A stretch of 64,000 bases of DNA from an uncultured Erythrobacter sp. (lineage in GTDB: Bacteria > Pseudomonadota > Alphaproteobacteria > Sphingomonadales > Sphingomonadaceae). The notes under the pieces were generated by a model. It did not search any database and was not told where the DNA came from. It saw nothing but the letters and a program-made list of their open reading frames with translations. The DNA is taken from NCBI GenBank assembly GCA_913055155.1, contig CAJXJR010000005.1:124001-188000 (forward strand), read 5' to 3'. The position numbers and the translations under genes are program-made. This document shows, piece after piece, positions 25,860 to 34,613 of this stretch (positions are counted from its first letter, which is position 1; the number at the start of each line of letters is the position of its first letter).

Positions 25860-27386
25860 ATGAGCGACATGGTGACCATTCGCGAGGACGACCTGATCGA
25901 AACGATCGCCGACGCGCTGCAGTATATCTCTTACTACCACCCGATGGACTACATCCAGGCGCTGGGCGAAGCCTACAAGGCGGAGCAGGGTCCGGCGGCC
26001 AAGGATGCCATCGCCCAGATCCTGACCAACAGCCGCATGTGCGCCGAAGGCCATCGGCCGATCTGCCAGGACACCGGCATCGTCAACGTGTTCCTGAAAT
26101 GGGGACAGCAATGCCGCATCGAATCGGACAAGAGCCTGCAGGAAGTGGTCGATGAAGGCGTGCGGCGCGCCTACAACCATCCGGACAACAAGCTGCGCGC
26201 CTCTATCCTGGCGGACCCTGCCTTCACCCGCCGCAACACCCGCGACAACACGCCGTGCGTGCTCAGCGTGGAGATGGTGCCCGGCAAGACCGTGGGCATC
26301 GATGTGGCAGCAAAGGGTGGCGGCAGCGAGAACAAGTCGAAGTTCAAGATGATGAACCCCAGCGACAACATCATCGACTGGGTGCTGGAGCAGATCCCGT
26401 CGATGGGCGCTGGCTGGTGCCCGCCGGGCATGCTGGGCATCGGCATCGGCGGTACGGCAGAGCATTGCATCAAGCTGGCCAAGCAAAGCCTGATGGAGCC
26501 GATAGACATGGCCCAGCTGAAGGCGCGCGGGGCGCAGAGCGACCTGGAGCAGCTGCGCATCGACATCTTCGACGCGGTGAACGCGCAGGGGGTGGGCGCG
26601 CAGGGGCTGGGTGGCCTGTCCACCGTGCTCGACGTGAAGATCCTCGACTGGCCGTGCCATGCGGCGGGCAAGCCGGTGGCGATGATCCCCAATTGCGCGG
26701 CCACGCGCCACGCGCACGTGACGCTGGACGGCAGCGGCCCTGCCTACCTGCCGCAGCCCGACCTCGATGCCTGGCCCGACGTGCACTGGGAACCCGATGC
26801 CGAAGCCAAGCGTGTCGATCTCGACAAGCTGACCAAGGAAGAGGTCGAGAGCTGGAACCACGGCGACCGCTTGCTGCTGTCGGGCAAGATGCTGACCGGG
26901 CGCGATGCCGCGCACAAGCGCATCAAGGACATGCTGGATGCGGGCGAGGAACTGCCCGTCAGCTTCAAGGGTCGCGCCATCTATTACGTCGGCCCTGTCG
27001 ACCCGGTGATGGGCGAAGTGGTCGGCCCCGCCGGTCCCACCACTGCCACGCGCATGGACAAGTTCACCGAGATGATGCTGGACCAGGGCCTGCTGGCAAT
27101 GATCGGCAAGGCCGAACGCGGCGCCGATGCTGTCGAAGTCATTAGCCGCTTCAAGGTCGCCTACCTGATGGCTACCGGCGGCGCGGCCTATCTCGTCGCA
27201 CGCGCGATCAAGGAATCGAAGGTGGTCGCGTTCGAGGACCTGGGCATGGAAGCGATCTACGAATTCACCGTGAAGGACATGCCCGTGACGGTGGCCGTGG
27301 ATAGCGAAGGCAACAACGTCCACACTCTGGCTCCGCTGCACTGGCGCGAGAAGATTCGCGAAGAAGGGCTGCTGGGCGCCAAATAG
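25860..27386 (+). CDS. fumA: Class I (iron-sulfur) fumarate hydratase
   Basis: 508 residues from ATG 25860, preceded by CAGGAG at 25844-25849. Cysteines expected to hold the [4Fe-4S] cluster lie in RPICQDTG, GWCPPGMLGIGIGG and the later PNCAATRH region. The C-terminal beta domain (GPVDPVMGEVVGPAGPTTATRMD) is fused, as in single-chain class I enzymes. It hydrates fumarate to malate in the citric acid cycle and is oxygen-sensitive, consistent with a genome relying on SUF. It appears monocistronic. Confidence 0.95.
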   Translation: MSDMVTIREDDLIETIADALQYISYYHPMDYIQALGEAYKAEQGPAAKDAIAQILTNSRMCAEGHRPICQDTGIVNVFLKWGQQCRIESDKSLQEVVDEGVRRAYNHPDNKLRASILADPAFTRRNTRDNTPCVLSVEMVPGKTVGIDVAAKGGGSENKSKFKMMNPSDNIIDWVLEQIPSMGAGWCPPGMLGIGIGGTAEHCIKLAKQSLMEPIDMAQLKARGAQSDLEQLRIDIFDAVNAQGVGAQGLGGLSTVLDVKILDWPCHAAGKPVAMIPNCAATRHAHVTLDGSGPAYLPQPDLDAWPDVHWEPDAEAKRVDLDKLTKEEVESWNHGDRLLLSGKMLTGRDAAHKRIKDMLDAGEELPVSFKGRAIYYVGPVDPVMGEVVGPAGPTTATRMDKFTEMMLDQGLLAMIGKAERGADAVEVISRFKVAYLMATGGAAYLVARAIKESKVVAFEDLGMEAIYEFTVKDMPVTVAVDSEGNNVHTLAPLHWREKIREEGLLGAK

Positions 27387-27428
27387 GTCAGGAAACGCGC
27401 TGGAACGGCGAATGTGATCGACCAATGA

Positions 27429-27456
27429 CACAGTGCTTTCGATGGAAACCACTGTG
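27429..27456. promoter_or_regulatory. Inverted repeat upstream of the LytS-like kinase
   Basis: CACAGTG (27429-27435) and CACTGTG (27450-27456) form a perfect inverted pair with centres 21 bp apart, two helical turns, 41 bases before the kinase start. This could be an operator or a hairpin; no regulator is assigned. Confidence 0.35.
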
Positions 27457-27496
27457 CGCACTGGTTGCCTTTACCCCTCTGGGCTAAACGGACGGA

Positions 27497-28684
27497 ATGG
27501 AATCTGCCGAAAAGCCCGAAAAGCACACTTCGCGCGTGCCCGTCATCACGGTGCTGGCCTCGATCGTCGGCCTGTGGGCGACCTATTTCCTGATCGTCAC
27601 CGTGCGCGCCGAATTGCTGGGCTTTCCCAGCCTCGACCTGATGCTGCTGCTGCGCCTGCTCAGCACGCTGGGCGGCATCCTGGTGACCGTTGGCCTTTGG
27701 CTGGTGCTGCGCCCATTCGACGATCGACGGCTGTGGGTGAAGATCACCGCCGCGCTGGTGCTGGCCTTGCCCGCCGCGCTGCTGACCGCGCAGATCAACA
27801 CGGTCATTTTTGCCGACATGCAGCAAGAGATCGACGCCAAGGTACAGCAGGCGCAGGGCCTGCCGCCCGAAGCCGAAGCCGAAGCGAACAGCGAACAGTT
27901 GATGAGCGACCAGGCCGGGTTTGTCTTCGCCACCGAGCGTGAGCGGATCATCGATTTTGCCACCAGCCGCTATTTCATGCTGCTGGCCTGGTGCGCGCTC
28001 TACCTTGCCCTGCTGACCGGTGAAAAGGCGCGCGATGCGGAGCGGCGCGAGCAGCAGTTCCGCAACGCCGCCAAGGCGGCAGAATTACAAAGCCTGCGCT
28101 ACCAGGTGAATCCGCATTTCCTGTTCAACACGCTCAATTCGCTTTCCGCGCTGGTGCTGACGGGCAAGACGCAAGCTGCGGAAAAGATGATCCAGACGAT
28201 AAGCACCTTCTATCGCCGCAGTCTGGCGGATGACACCACGTCCGACGTGCCGCTGCGCGAGGAGATCCATCTGCAGAAGCTCTACCTCGAGATCGAGGCG
28301 GTGCGCTTCCCGCTGCGCCTGCAGGCGCATTACGACATTCCGACCGACCTGGAGAACGCGCTGATCCCCGGTATGATCCTGCAGCCGCTGATCGAGAATT
28401 CGGTGAAGCACGCCGTCGCGCCTTCGTCCGGCCAGGTGACCATTACCCTGTCCGCGCGCGAGGAATATGACCGGCTGGTGGTGACCATTTCCGACAACGG
28501 CCAGAGCGCCGAGAATCGCGACGACACGCGGCCCGGCTTCGGCATCGGACTAACCAACGTGCGCCAGCGGCTGGAGGCGCGTTTCGGCAAGGAGGCGAGC
28601 GTCGTTTCGGGCCATGTGCCCGGCGGCTATGCCACGCACCTGCGCTTGCCGCTGATGCGAATCAAGGAAAGGGCTGCCGCGTGA
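27497..28684 (+). CDS. LytS-type membrane sensor histidine kinase
   Basis: 395 residues. Four hydrophobic segments at about 15-37, 47-72, 80-107 and 158-174 form the sensor part. The His_kinase domain has the phospho-acceptor H207 in YQVNPHFLFNTLNSL, followed by a HATPase_c domain with LIENSVKHAV, DNGQS and GFGIGLTNVRQRL. This is the LytS/YehU class, which normally phosphorylates a LytTR regulator. The next gene is exactly such a regulator and overlaps by 4 bases (GTGA), so the pair is coupled. The signal sensed is unknown. Confidence 0.92.
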   Translation: MESAEKPEKHTSRVPVITVLASIVGLWATYFLIVTVRAELLGFPSLDLMLLLRLLSTLGGILVTVGLWLVLRPFDDRRLWVKITAALVLALPAALLTAQINTVIFADMQQEIDAKVQQAQGLPPEAEAEANSEQLMSDQAGFVFATERERIIDFATSRYFMLLAWCALYLALLTGEKARDAERREQQFRNAAKAAELQSLRYQVNPHFLFNTLNSLSALVLTGKTQAAEKMIQTISTFYRRSLADDTTSDVPLREEIHLQKLYLEIEAVRFPLRLQAHYDIPTDLENALIPGMILQPLIENSVKHAVAPSSGQVTITLSAREEYDRLVVTISDNGQSAENRDDTRPGFGIGLTNVRQRLEARFGKEASVVSGHVPGGYATHLRLPLMRIKERAAA

Positions 28685-29427
28685 GTGCAAACGACAATGC
28701 CACCCTGCGCACGCTGATCGTCGACGACGAACCGCTGGCGATCGAACGCATGCAGGTGCTGTGCGCGGAGATCCCGCAGCTGCAGGTGATCGGTACCGCC
28801 AATGACGGCGAATCGGCGCTGCGCCTGTCGGAAAAGCTTAACCCCGACCTGTTGCTGCTCGACATGACCATGCCCGGCAAGGACGGGCTGCAGGTTGCCA
28901 GCGAGGCGGGCAGGATGGACACGCCGCCGGCGGTGATCTTCGTGACCGCGCACGAGAATTTTGCGGTCGAGGCCTTCGACCTCGAAGCGATCGACTACGT
29001 GCTCAAGCCCGTCGCCACCGATCGGCTGGAGCGTGCCATCGAACGCGCGCTGGCGCGCAAGGCGCGCGGTTCGGGCGATGGGCAGGCCGAAGACGAATGG
29101 CTGAGCGAGTTCTGGGTGCCGCATCGCAGCGAATTGCTGCGCATCGACGCATCCGAGGTCTTCCGCATCGATGCCGAGCGCGACTATGTGCGCCTGCACG
29201 TGGGCGAGACCAGCTACCTGCTGCTGCAGACCATCGCCGGGCTGGAGGAAAAGCTGGATCCGGAAAAGTTCATCCGCATCCACCGTTCCACCATCCTGCG
29301 CAAGGATTTCATCGCCGGCCTGAAGCACGAAGGGCTGGGCGTGTGGTGCGCGGAACTGGCGGACGGCGAGGAACTGCGCATCGGGCGGACATATCTGAAG
29401 AAGGTCAAGGCGATGGCGGGGCGCTGA
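28681..29427 (+). CDS. LytTR-family response regulator
   Basis: 248 residues from GTG 28681. The receiver domain (about 8-125) has the acidic pair in IVDDEP and phospho-acceptor D61 in LLLLDMTMPGKDG. The C-terminal LytTR DNA-binding domain (about 145-245) shows EVFRIDAERDYVRLHV, the FIRIHRSTILRKDFI core and RTYLKKVKAM. It is the partner of the upstream kinase. LytTR proteins bind direct repeats through beta-strands. A strong terminator follows 20 bases after the stop. Confidence 0.93.
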   Translation: MSANDNATLRTLIVDDEPLAIERMQVLCAEIPQLQVIGTANDGESALRLSEKLNPDLLLLDMTMPGKDGLQVASEAGRMDTPPAVIFVTAHENFAVEAFDLEAIDYVLKPVATDRLERAIERALARKARGSGDGQAEDEWLSEFWVPHRSELLRIDASEVFRIDAERDYVRLHVGETSYLLLQTIAGLEEKLDPEKFIRIHRSTILRKDFIAGLKHEGLGVWCAELADGEELRIGRTYLKKVKAMAGR

Positions 29428-29446
29428 ACGCGCCTGGTCGGCACAT

Positions 29447-29480
29447 GAAAAAGGGCGCCCCGATCGAGGCGCCCTTTTTC
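29447..29480. terminator. Strong bidirectional intrinsic terminator
   Basis: A perfect 13-bp stem (GAAAAAGGGCGCC / GGCGCCCTTTTTC) with an 8-base loop. U-tracts arise on both strands, so it can end both the LytTR regulator transcript and the convergent urcA transcript. Confidence 0.9.
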
Positions 29481-29499
29481 TCGGTATTTGGCGTGCCTT

Positions 29500-29814
29500 T
29501 CAGCCGCCGCGCTGCGCGTCTTCGATGATCTGCGCGAAGTGGCGGTCGAACTGGCGCTTGGCCTGGCGATAGCAGGTGCGCTGTTCGCGAGTGCGGATCA
29601 GCGTGCCGACCTGCGCTTCGCCAAAACCGCAGGCTTCCTTGGCGGCCTGGTCGATGCGGCGCTCGAGCTCTTCCTTGCCTTCCTCGGTGGACAGGTCGAG
29701 ATCGGCATGGCTCACACCGACGGTGCGATAGTCTTCCGCAGCATGGGCGGTCGGCGTCAGCGCGAGGCCAGTCGCGGCGAGCGCCATTGCAAGGGTGAAC
29801 GAACGGGTCTTCAT
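29500..29814 (-). CDS. UrcA family secreted protein
   Basis: 104 residues from ATG 29814, with the perfect ribosome-binding site AAGGAGG 8 bases upstream. A signal peptide (1-25, AHA before AEDY) precedes the UrcA pattern: VSHADLDLSTEEGKEELERRIDQAAKEACG and RTCYRQA, with two cysteines likely in a disulfide. UrcA proteins are small periplasmic proteins common in sphingomonads and Caulobacterales; their role is unknown. An 11-bp inverted repeat lies in the leader. Confidence 0.85.
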   Translation of the reverse strand: MKTRSFTLAMALAATGLALTPTAHAAEDYRTVGVSHADLDLSTEEGKEELERRIDQAAKEACGFGEAQVGTLIRTREQRTCYRQAKRQFDRHFAQIIEDAQRGG

Positions 29815-29859
29815 GGCGGTTTCCTCCTCCTTAAGTCCCGGACACTTGTCTTTGGGGGG

Positions 29860-29899
29860 TCGCACCGCAGCCGGTGGGACTGGAACGACTGCGGTGCGA
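29860..29899. promoter_or_regulatory. 11-bp inverted repeat in the urcA leader
   Basis: TCGCACCGCAG (29860-29870) and CTGCGGTGCGA (29889-29899) are perfectly complementary with an 18-base spacer, 46 to 85 bases upstream of the urcA start. It may be a leader hairpin or a dimeric repressor site; nothing else in the gap to 30053 looks like a gene. Confidence 0.4.
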
Positions 29900-30053
29900 T
29901 TACGGATGTAGGCCGACCGGTGCCGCCGCGCTGCAAGGGCTCGACCTGCGCGCTTGGCCGCTCGACAAGCAAGTGGCGGGGCCGACCAACGACATACCTC
30001 GCTCCACCAACGACGATTTGCGATCGGCCCGGCAATCGGGCACAGGCGCAGCC

Positions 30054-30320
30054 ATGGCGCTGATCATCACCTTCCTGCTGGGCATGGGCAATTTCGCCTG
30101 CCACCGCGCGGTGATTGAAAGCGGACACCGCATGCTGGTGGAAATGCCCTCCACCACACTGCAGGTTGCGCGCTGGTCCAGCCTGGCCCTGGAATTCGGC
30201 CTGCTGTGCGGCGCGCTGTATGCTGCAAGCACGGGCCATGTGCACTGGGTGTGGCTTTATGCCGGCTATTCCCTCATCAACCTGGGCGCGGCATGGTCGA
30301 TCGTCAGCGGACGCATCTGA
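30054..30320 (+). CDS. Small two-helix membrane protein of unknown function
   Basis: 88 residues from ATG 30054 (MALIITFLLGMGNFACHRAV). Two or three hydrophobic segments (about 1-14, 43-60 and 64-82) flank the phrase ESGHRMLVEMP. I recognise the N-terminal pattern from sphingomonad hypothetical proteins, but no function is known. It precedes the lipid kinase gene by 36 bases. Confidence 0.68.
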   Translation: MALIITFLLGMGNFACHRAVIESGHRMLVEMPSTTLQVARWSSLALEFGLLCGALYAASTGHVHWVWLYAGYSLINLGAAWSIVSGRI

Positions 30321-30356
30321 CGGGAACCGCTAGGCAGAACACACGCTTTCCTTTCG

Positions 30357-31211
30357 ATGGCACAGGCAAGGGCCCTCTGGCTGGTTCACAACAAGGCAAG
30401 CGGATCGAACGATCGCGCGGCGCTGGAGCGTGTGTGCACCGCCTGTGGCGATTGTACGCTGCGCATTGCCTATCGCAGCCGCTTTCCCGACGAAGACCTG
30501 CCCACGCCCGCCATGCTGGATGCCGCGGGGCTGGACCTGGTCGTGGTGTTTGCCGGAGATGGCACTGCGAACGCGGTGCTGGACGCGCTGGCCGGATGGA
30601 GCGGTCAGGTGCTGGTGCTGCCGGGCGGCACGATGAACCTGCTGTACAAGCGGCTGTTCGGACAGCTGGACCTGGACGATGTCCTGCGCCGTGCCGCTCG
30701 CGGAGAGCTGGCGGCGCGCAGGCCCGGCATTGTCAGCAGCAGGCTGGGCCAGGCCTATGCCGGGTTGCTGGCCGGGCCCGGTACCAGCTGGAACGACGTG
30801 CGAGAGGCCATGCGTTCTGCCAATGTGGTGGAAATGGCCAGCGGAACGCAGGAAGCTTTCGCCAGGACGCTGGCCGATGCGCCGTTGCGCTGCGCCGCGC
30901 CGGAACTGGGCCGCGCCGAAGGCTATCCCCTGCTGCTGCTGGAACCGCGCGACAGCGGCATCGAGGTCTATGCCTATCATGCCGAGACCGGCGGCGAATT
31001 CGTCGACCAGCTGGTGGCGCTGGCCCTGCGCAGGTTTCGCGAGGGGCCACACGATCACCTCGGCAACGTGCAGGAACTGACTCTTGCCAGTGTCGGGGGG
31101 CAAGGGTTCGGCGTGCTTCTGGACGGCGAACCGCGCCATGCCGACGGCCCCACACGGTTCCGCCTGTCGACATGCGCGGTGGACCTGCTAGCGCAGCCCG
31201 CAGATGACTGA
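30357..31211 (+). CDS. Diacylglycerol/lipid kinase-family protein
   Basis: 284 residues. The nucleotide-binding motif GDGTANAVL starts at residue 67 and the second conserved loop LPGGTMNLL is near 88-96, both typical of the DAGK catalytic domain. The C-terminal lobe is less conserved. Members phosphorylate diacylglycerol, ceramide or sphingosine; sphingomonads contain sphingolipids, but the substrate cannot be told here. The last 8 bases overlap the metallophosphoesterase gene. Confidence 0.87.
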   Translation: MAQARALWLVHNKASGSNDRAALERVCTACGDCTLRIAYRSRFPDEDLPTPAMLDAAGLDLVVVFAGDGTANAVLDALAGWSGQVLVLPGGTMNLLYKRLFGQLDLDDVLRRAARGELAARRPGIVSSRLGQAYAGLLAGPGTSWNDVREAMRSANVVEMASGTQEAFARTLADAPLRCAAPELGRAEGYPLLLLEPRDSGIEVYAYHAETGGEFVDQLVALALRRFREGPHDHLGNVQELTLASVGGQGFGVLLDGEPRHADGPTRFRLSTCAVDLLAQPADD

Positions 31212-32061
31212 CCGCAGGCTCCTCTTCCACCTCTCCGACATCCATTTCGGGCTCGAGGACGATCGCGCGCTCGACTGGGTGAAGCAGGAGATTGCCGAAC
31301 GCCGGCCCGATGCCGTGGCGATCACCGGCGACCTGACGATGCGTGCCCGCAAGCACGAGTTCGCCGCTGCCGAGCGATGGATCCACGCGCTGGACGTGCC
31401 GGTGACGGTGGAACCGGGCAACCACGACCTGCCGGGCTATCACCTGCCCGTGCGCTATCTCGACCCGCTCGCCCGGTTCGAGGCCTTTCGCGAGGTGGTG
31501 GAGAAGCGCATCGAGCTGTCCGGCCTCGCGCTGGTGCCGCTGAACACCAACGTGCCGGCGCAGCCGCGTTTGAACTGGTCGAAGGGCTGGGTGAGCAGGA
31601 AGGCGCTGGCCGCTTGCCTGCAAGCCATCGACGAACTGCCCGCGGGCACGAAAGTGCTGGTCACCGTGCACCACCCGCTGCGCGAGACCGGCACCACGGG
31701 CACCGCGCTTACGCACAACGGCAAGAAGGCGCTGGACGAGCTTGCCCGGCGGAACGTCCTGGGCGTGTTGTCTGGCCACGTGCACGACCCGTTCGACATC
31801 ATGGAGCAGACCGCGCACGGCCCGGTGCGCATGATCGGCGCGGGCACGCTGTCGCAGCGCTTGCGCTCCACCCCGCCCAGCTTCAACGAATTGAGCTGGG
31901 ACGGAACCCGGCTGGAGGTGCGGGCGCGCAACCTCGAGCACGTGCGAACGCCGGACATGCAGATCGCGGATGTGCCCGAAGACGCCATGCCCCCGCGCGA
32001 GGAGGGCGAGCCGGTGGCGCCAGTCGGCAATGTGCCCCCTACCGACCCTCCCGTGCGCTAG
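31204..32061 (+). CDS. Calcineurin-like metallophosphoesterase (CpdA/Icc type)
   Basis: 285 residues starting inside the end of the lipid kinase gene. All five metal motifs are present in order: SDIHFG (11-16), GDLT, PGNHD, HHPL and GHVHD. This arrangement suits cyclic-nucleotide or lipid-linked phosphodiesterases such as CpdA and, more distantly, LpxH. Coupling with a lipid kinase hints at lipid phosphate turnover, but that is inference. Confidence 0.87.
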   Translation: MTDRRLLFHLSDIHFGLEDDRALDWVKQEIAERRPDAVAITGDLTMRARKHEFAAAERWIHALDVPVTVEPGNHDLPGYHLPVRYLDPLARFEAFREVVEKRIELSGLALVPLNTNVPAQPRLNWSKGWVSRKALAACLQAIDELPAGTKVLVTVHHPLRETGTTGTALTHNGKKALDELARRNVLGVLSGHVHDPFDIMEQTAHGPVRMIGAGTLSQRLRSTPPSFNELSWDGTRLEVRARNLEHVRTPDMQIADVPEDAMPPREEGEPVAPVGNVPPTDPPVR

Positions 32062-32197
32062 TTACGGCAGGCAATCAGGCGATAATTGAGGGGCCGTAGG
32101 GGGCATTTCGCCACTGGTTCCCGCATCCTGCCTGTTTTTCGTGGCATTTGGTCGCACCAGTGGGATCGTTCGGCCGCTTTTGGCGTAAGTGACTTAT

Positions 32198-32578
32198 ATG
32201 ACTACGAAAGTCCTCATCGTGGAGGACGACCTTTTGAACCGCATGTTCTACGAGGCCGTCCTGAGCCAGCGCGGATACGAGCTGATGCTCGTGGACGACG
32301 GCGCGCGCGTGCTGGAAGCGGTGGACAGCTTTGCGCCTGACCTCATCACGATGGATATCCACCTGCCGCACGTTTCGGGCCACAAGCTGATCCGCGCAAT
32401 CAAGCGCAACCCGAAGACGGGCCACATCCCCATTCTCGCCATCACCGCCTTTGCCGGCAAGCGCGACGAGGCCGACATCCGCCACGCCGGGGCCAGCAGC
32501 TACCTCGCCAAGCCGCTATCGATCGAGCGCCTGCTGGGCGAAGTCGATGCGCTGCTGGAAGGGCAGCGGGTGCATTAG
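32198..32578 (+). CDS. divK: DivK-like single-domain response regulator
   Basis: 126 residues from ATG 32198; a GTG nine bases upstream is possible. A lone receiver domain with acidic pocket VEDD (8-11), phospho-acceptor D53 in LITMDIHLPHVSG, Thr in AITAFA and K105 in YLAKPLS. The pattern HIPILAITAFAGKRDEADIRHAGA closely follows Caulobacter DivK, which controls the CckA/CtrA cell-cycle pathway. Orthology is inferred from this resemblance; a generic CheY-like role is the alternative. It stands alone and converges on rpsI. Confidence 0.72.
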   Translation: MTTKVLIVEDDLLNRMFYEAVLSQRGYELMLVDDGARVLEAVDSFAPDLITMDIHLPHVSGHKLIRAIKRNPKTGHIPILAITAFAGKRDEADIRHAGASSYLAKPLSIERLLGEVDALLEGQRVH

Positions 32579-32611
32579 GCACCCTCGGGCACCCCAGGCA
32601 TCACGACATGC

Positions 32612-32643
32612 AAAAAGGGCGACCCTTCGTGGGGGCCGCCCTT
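32612..32643 (-). terminator. Intrinsic terminator of rplM-rpsI
   Basis: AAGGGCG/CGCCCTT stems (32615-32621 with 32637-32643) enclose an inner CCC/GGG pairing; on the minus strand a run of five Ts follows. It lies 38 bases after the rpsI stop. Confidence 0.7.
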
Positions 32644-32681
32644 CGCATTTTCCTCCGTCGAGGAAACTCTGGTCGAAACGA

Positions 32682-33212
32682 TTAACGCTTCGAGAACTGG
32701 AAGCTGCGACGTGCCTTGGCGCGGCCGTACTTCTTGCGCTCCACCACGCGGCTGTCGCGGGTGAGGAAGCCGGCGGCCTTGATCGTGGCGCGCAGCGCAG
32801 GCTCGTACTTCGACAGGGCCTGGCTGATGCCGTGCTTCACGGCGCCCGCCTGGCCGGACAGACCGCCGCCCGAAACGGTAGCGATCACGTCGTACTGGCC
32901 TTCGCGCTCGGAGATCGAGAACGGCTGGTTGATCACCAGGCGCAGCGTCGGGCGGGCGAAGTAGACTTCCTGGTCCTTGCCGTTGACGGTGACCTTGCCG
33001 GTGCCCGGCTTGATCCACACGCGGGCAGTGGCGTCCTTGCGGCGACCGGTGGCATAGGCACGGCCCTGGGCGTCGAGTTCCTGCTCGCGCAGCGGGGCGG
33101 CGGGGGCAGCGGGCTCGGCGGTTTCGCCAGCGGCGTCAGCGGCAGGCGCGTCGCCGACCACGTCCTTCAGGTCGGCCAGGTCGTTGGCGGTGTTGTTTTC
33201 TTCGGTAGCCAT
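32682..33212 (-). CDS. rpsI: Ribosomal protein S9 with acidic N-terminal extension
   Basis: 176 residues; the conserved S9 core starts at about residue 50 ([17 protein letters not shown]) and ends with the typical basic tail [17 protein letters not shown] that reaches the P-site tRNA. The first roughly 45 residues are an Ala/Glu/Asp/Pro-rich extension absent from E. coli S9 (130 residues) but usual in alphaproteobacteria. It shares one base with the rplM stop, forming the standard rplM-rpsI operon. Confidence 0.96.
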   Translation of the reverse strand: MATEENNTANDLADLKDVVGDAPAADAAGETAEPAAPAAPLREQELDAQGRAYATGRRKDATARVWIKPGTGKVTVNGKDQEVYFARPTLRLVINQPFSISEREGQYDVIATVSGGGLSGQAGAVKHGISQALSKYEPALRATIKAAGFLTRDSRVVERKKYGRAKARRSFQFSKR

Positions 33213-33691
33213 TATGCGGACACCTTGTTCTTGCGGTTCATCGAGGCAACGTCGAGCACTTCGGGCTTCTGGCCGTCGTGCGGGTGCTCGGTGCCGTTGT
33301 AGAGGTGCAGCGCCTTCATCTGCGCGCGGCCCAGCGGGCCCGACGGGATCATGCGCTCGACAGCCTTTTCCAGCACGCGCTCGGGAAAGCGACCGGCCAG
33401 AACCTTGTCGGCGGTCACGTCCTTCAGGCCGCCGGCATAGCCGGTGTGCTTGTAATAGTGCTTCTTCGCAGCCTTGCCGCCGGTGAACTGCACCTTGTCG
33501 GCGTTGATGACGATGACATGGTCACCGCAGTCGACGTGCGGGGTGTAGCTCGGCTTGTGCTTGCCGCGCAGGATGTTGGCGATGATCGAAGCGAGGCGGC
33601 CGACGACGAGACCTTCGGCGTCGATCAGGTGCCACTTCTTTTCGACCTCGGCCGGCTTGATCGACCGGGTGGTCTTGGTCAGAGCCTTCAT
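33212..33691 (-). CDS. rplM: Ribosomal protein L13
   Basis: 159 residues. L13 signatures are [43 protein letters not shown] and [10 protein letters not shown]13 is an early 50S assembly protein. GAGGAA lies about 11 bases before ATG 33691. The 187 bp upstream, back to the next gene, contain a TTGACT but no convincing -10, so I do not annotate a promoter. Confidence 0.97.
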   Translation of the reverse strand: MKALTKTTRSIKPAEVEKKWHLIDAEGLVVGRLASIIANILRGKHKPSYTPHVDCGDHVIVINADKVQFTGGKAAKKHYYKHTGYAGGLKDVTADKVLAGRFPERVLEKAVERMIPSGPLGRAQMKALHLYNGTEHPHDGQKPEVLDVASMNRKNKVSA

Positions 33692-33878
33692 GGCTTGGTG
33701 TTCCTCAAAAATCAGTGCGAAAGGATCGCCGCTGTCCCATGCTCCGGAGAATCACCGATCACAAAGGCAGCGAAGGCGCGCCATTTGTCGCTTCGGAGGC
33801 CGCAAGTCAAGCAAATCCGGGCGATAGCGCAGAGGTAAAATAATACCTTGAAGGCTGTGGCAGGGTCGATGCAGCCGC

Positions 33879-34613
33879 TCAGACCGCAGTCAGGCTCCAG
33901 CTTTCGCGGGTGCCGCGGCTGCTGTCTGCCACGATCGTCAGCACGTTGCGGCTGGCTTCGCGCATCAGCCCCGTGCCAAGATCGCGTCGAGCTTCGTACA
34001 CGGTCTCCACCTTGCCTTCCACGCCGCCCGGCAGCGTGATCTTGCGTTCGTCGCGGCGCGATGTTTCGGCCGGCGCGAACAGGTCTGTCGGCAAATGCGC
34101 GATGACTCGCTGGCTCGCCAGCTGCATGGCCGACACGAAGCGCGACAGCTGCTCGCGTTCGTCTGCGCCGATCGGCTGGCTGGCGATCCGTTCCAGCGCT
34201 TCCTCGATGGCCAGGCGCACGCTGTGCCCGGCAGGCTGCGCCACGCGAGTCGAGAGGATCTGGCCGAAGGGATCGAGCGCGATCGGGAACAGCTCGCTTT
34301 CATCGCGCGCTTCCTCGATCTGCACGAAGGCAGCGAGGCTTTCCGGTGCATCCATCCTGACTCCGACCTGTTGCCCCTCCACCATGAAGCCACCGGCAAG
34401 GCGGCGGAAGGTAACATCGAATTCGCGGGTGACGGAAACCAGCTCGCCGTCGATCAGGTCTCTCACCAGGGTGCGGCGATAGCGCATCGGGTTGCTGGTC
34501 GGAGCGATCAGCCTGTCCGGCACGGCGGCGGAGACACGCGTGGCGCACAGCGTGGGGGCGACGGCTGCCGCCATCACCAAACGCAGCGTGTCACGCCTGT
34601 CTGTGCGCTTCAT
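33879..34613 (-). CDS. Exported protein of unknown function
   Basis: 244 residues from ATG 34613, sharing one base with the cutA stop. The N-terminus has RRDTLRLVMAAAVAPTLCATRVSA, a signal peptide with an Arg pair that could be a Tat type. The rest is soluble, mixed alpha/beta, with the phrases REFDVTFRRLAGGFMVEGQQVGV, LDPFGQILST and KITLPGGVEGKVETVYEA. I do not recognise a family. It looks co-transcribed with ctaA and cutA. Confidence 0.75.
   Translation of the reverse strand: MKRTDRRDTLRLVMAAAVAPTLCATRVSAAVPDRLIAPTSNPMRYRRTLVRDLIDGELVSVTREFDVTFRRLAGGFMVEGQQVGVRMDAPESLAAFVQIEEARDESELFPIALDPFGQILSTRVAQPAGHSVRLAIEEALERIASQPIGADEREQLSRFVSAMQLASQRVIAHLPTDLFAPAETSRRDERKITLPGGVEGKVETVYEARRDLGTGLMREASRNVLTIVADSSRGTRESWSLTAV

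Noticed and set aside
32111-32163. CCACTGGT / ACCAGTGG interrupted palindrome before divK
   Set aside because: Eight-base arms with a 37-base spacer are expected fairly often by chance; nothing else supports a site. A CtrA-type TTAA-N7-TTAA box was looked for and not seen.
33782-33810. TTGACT upstream of rplM as promoter
   Set aside because: The -35-like element is good, but the hexamer 17 bases on (CAAATG) is a poor -10, so it was not called.
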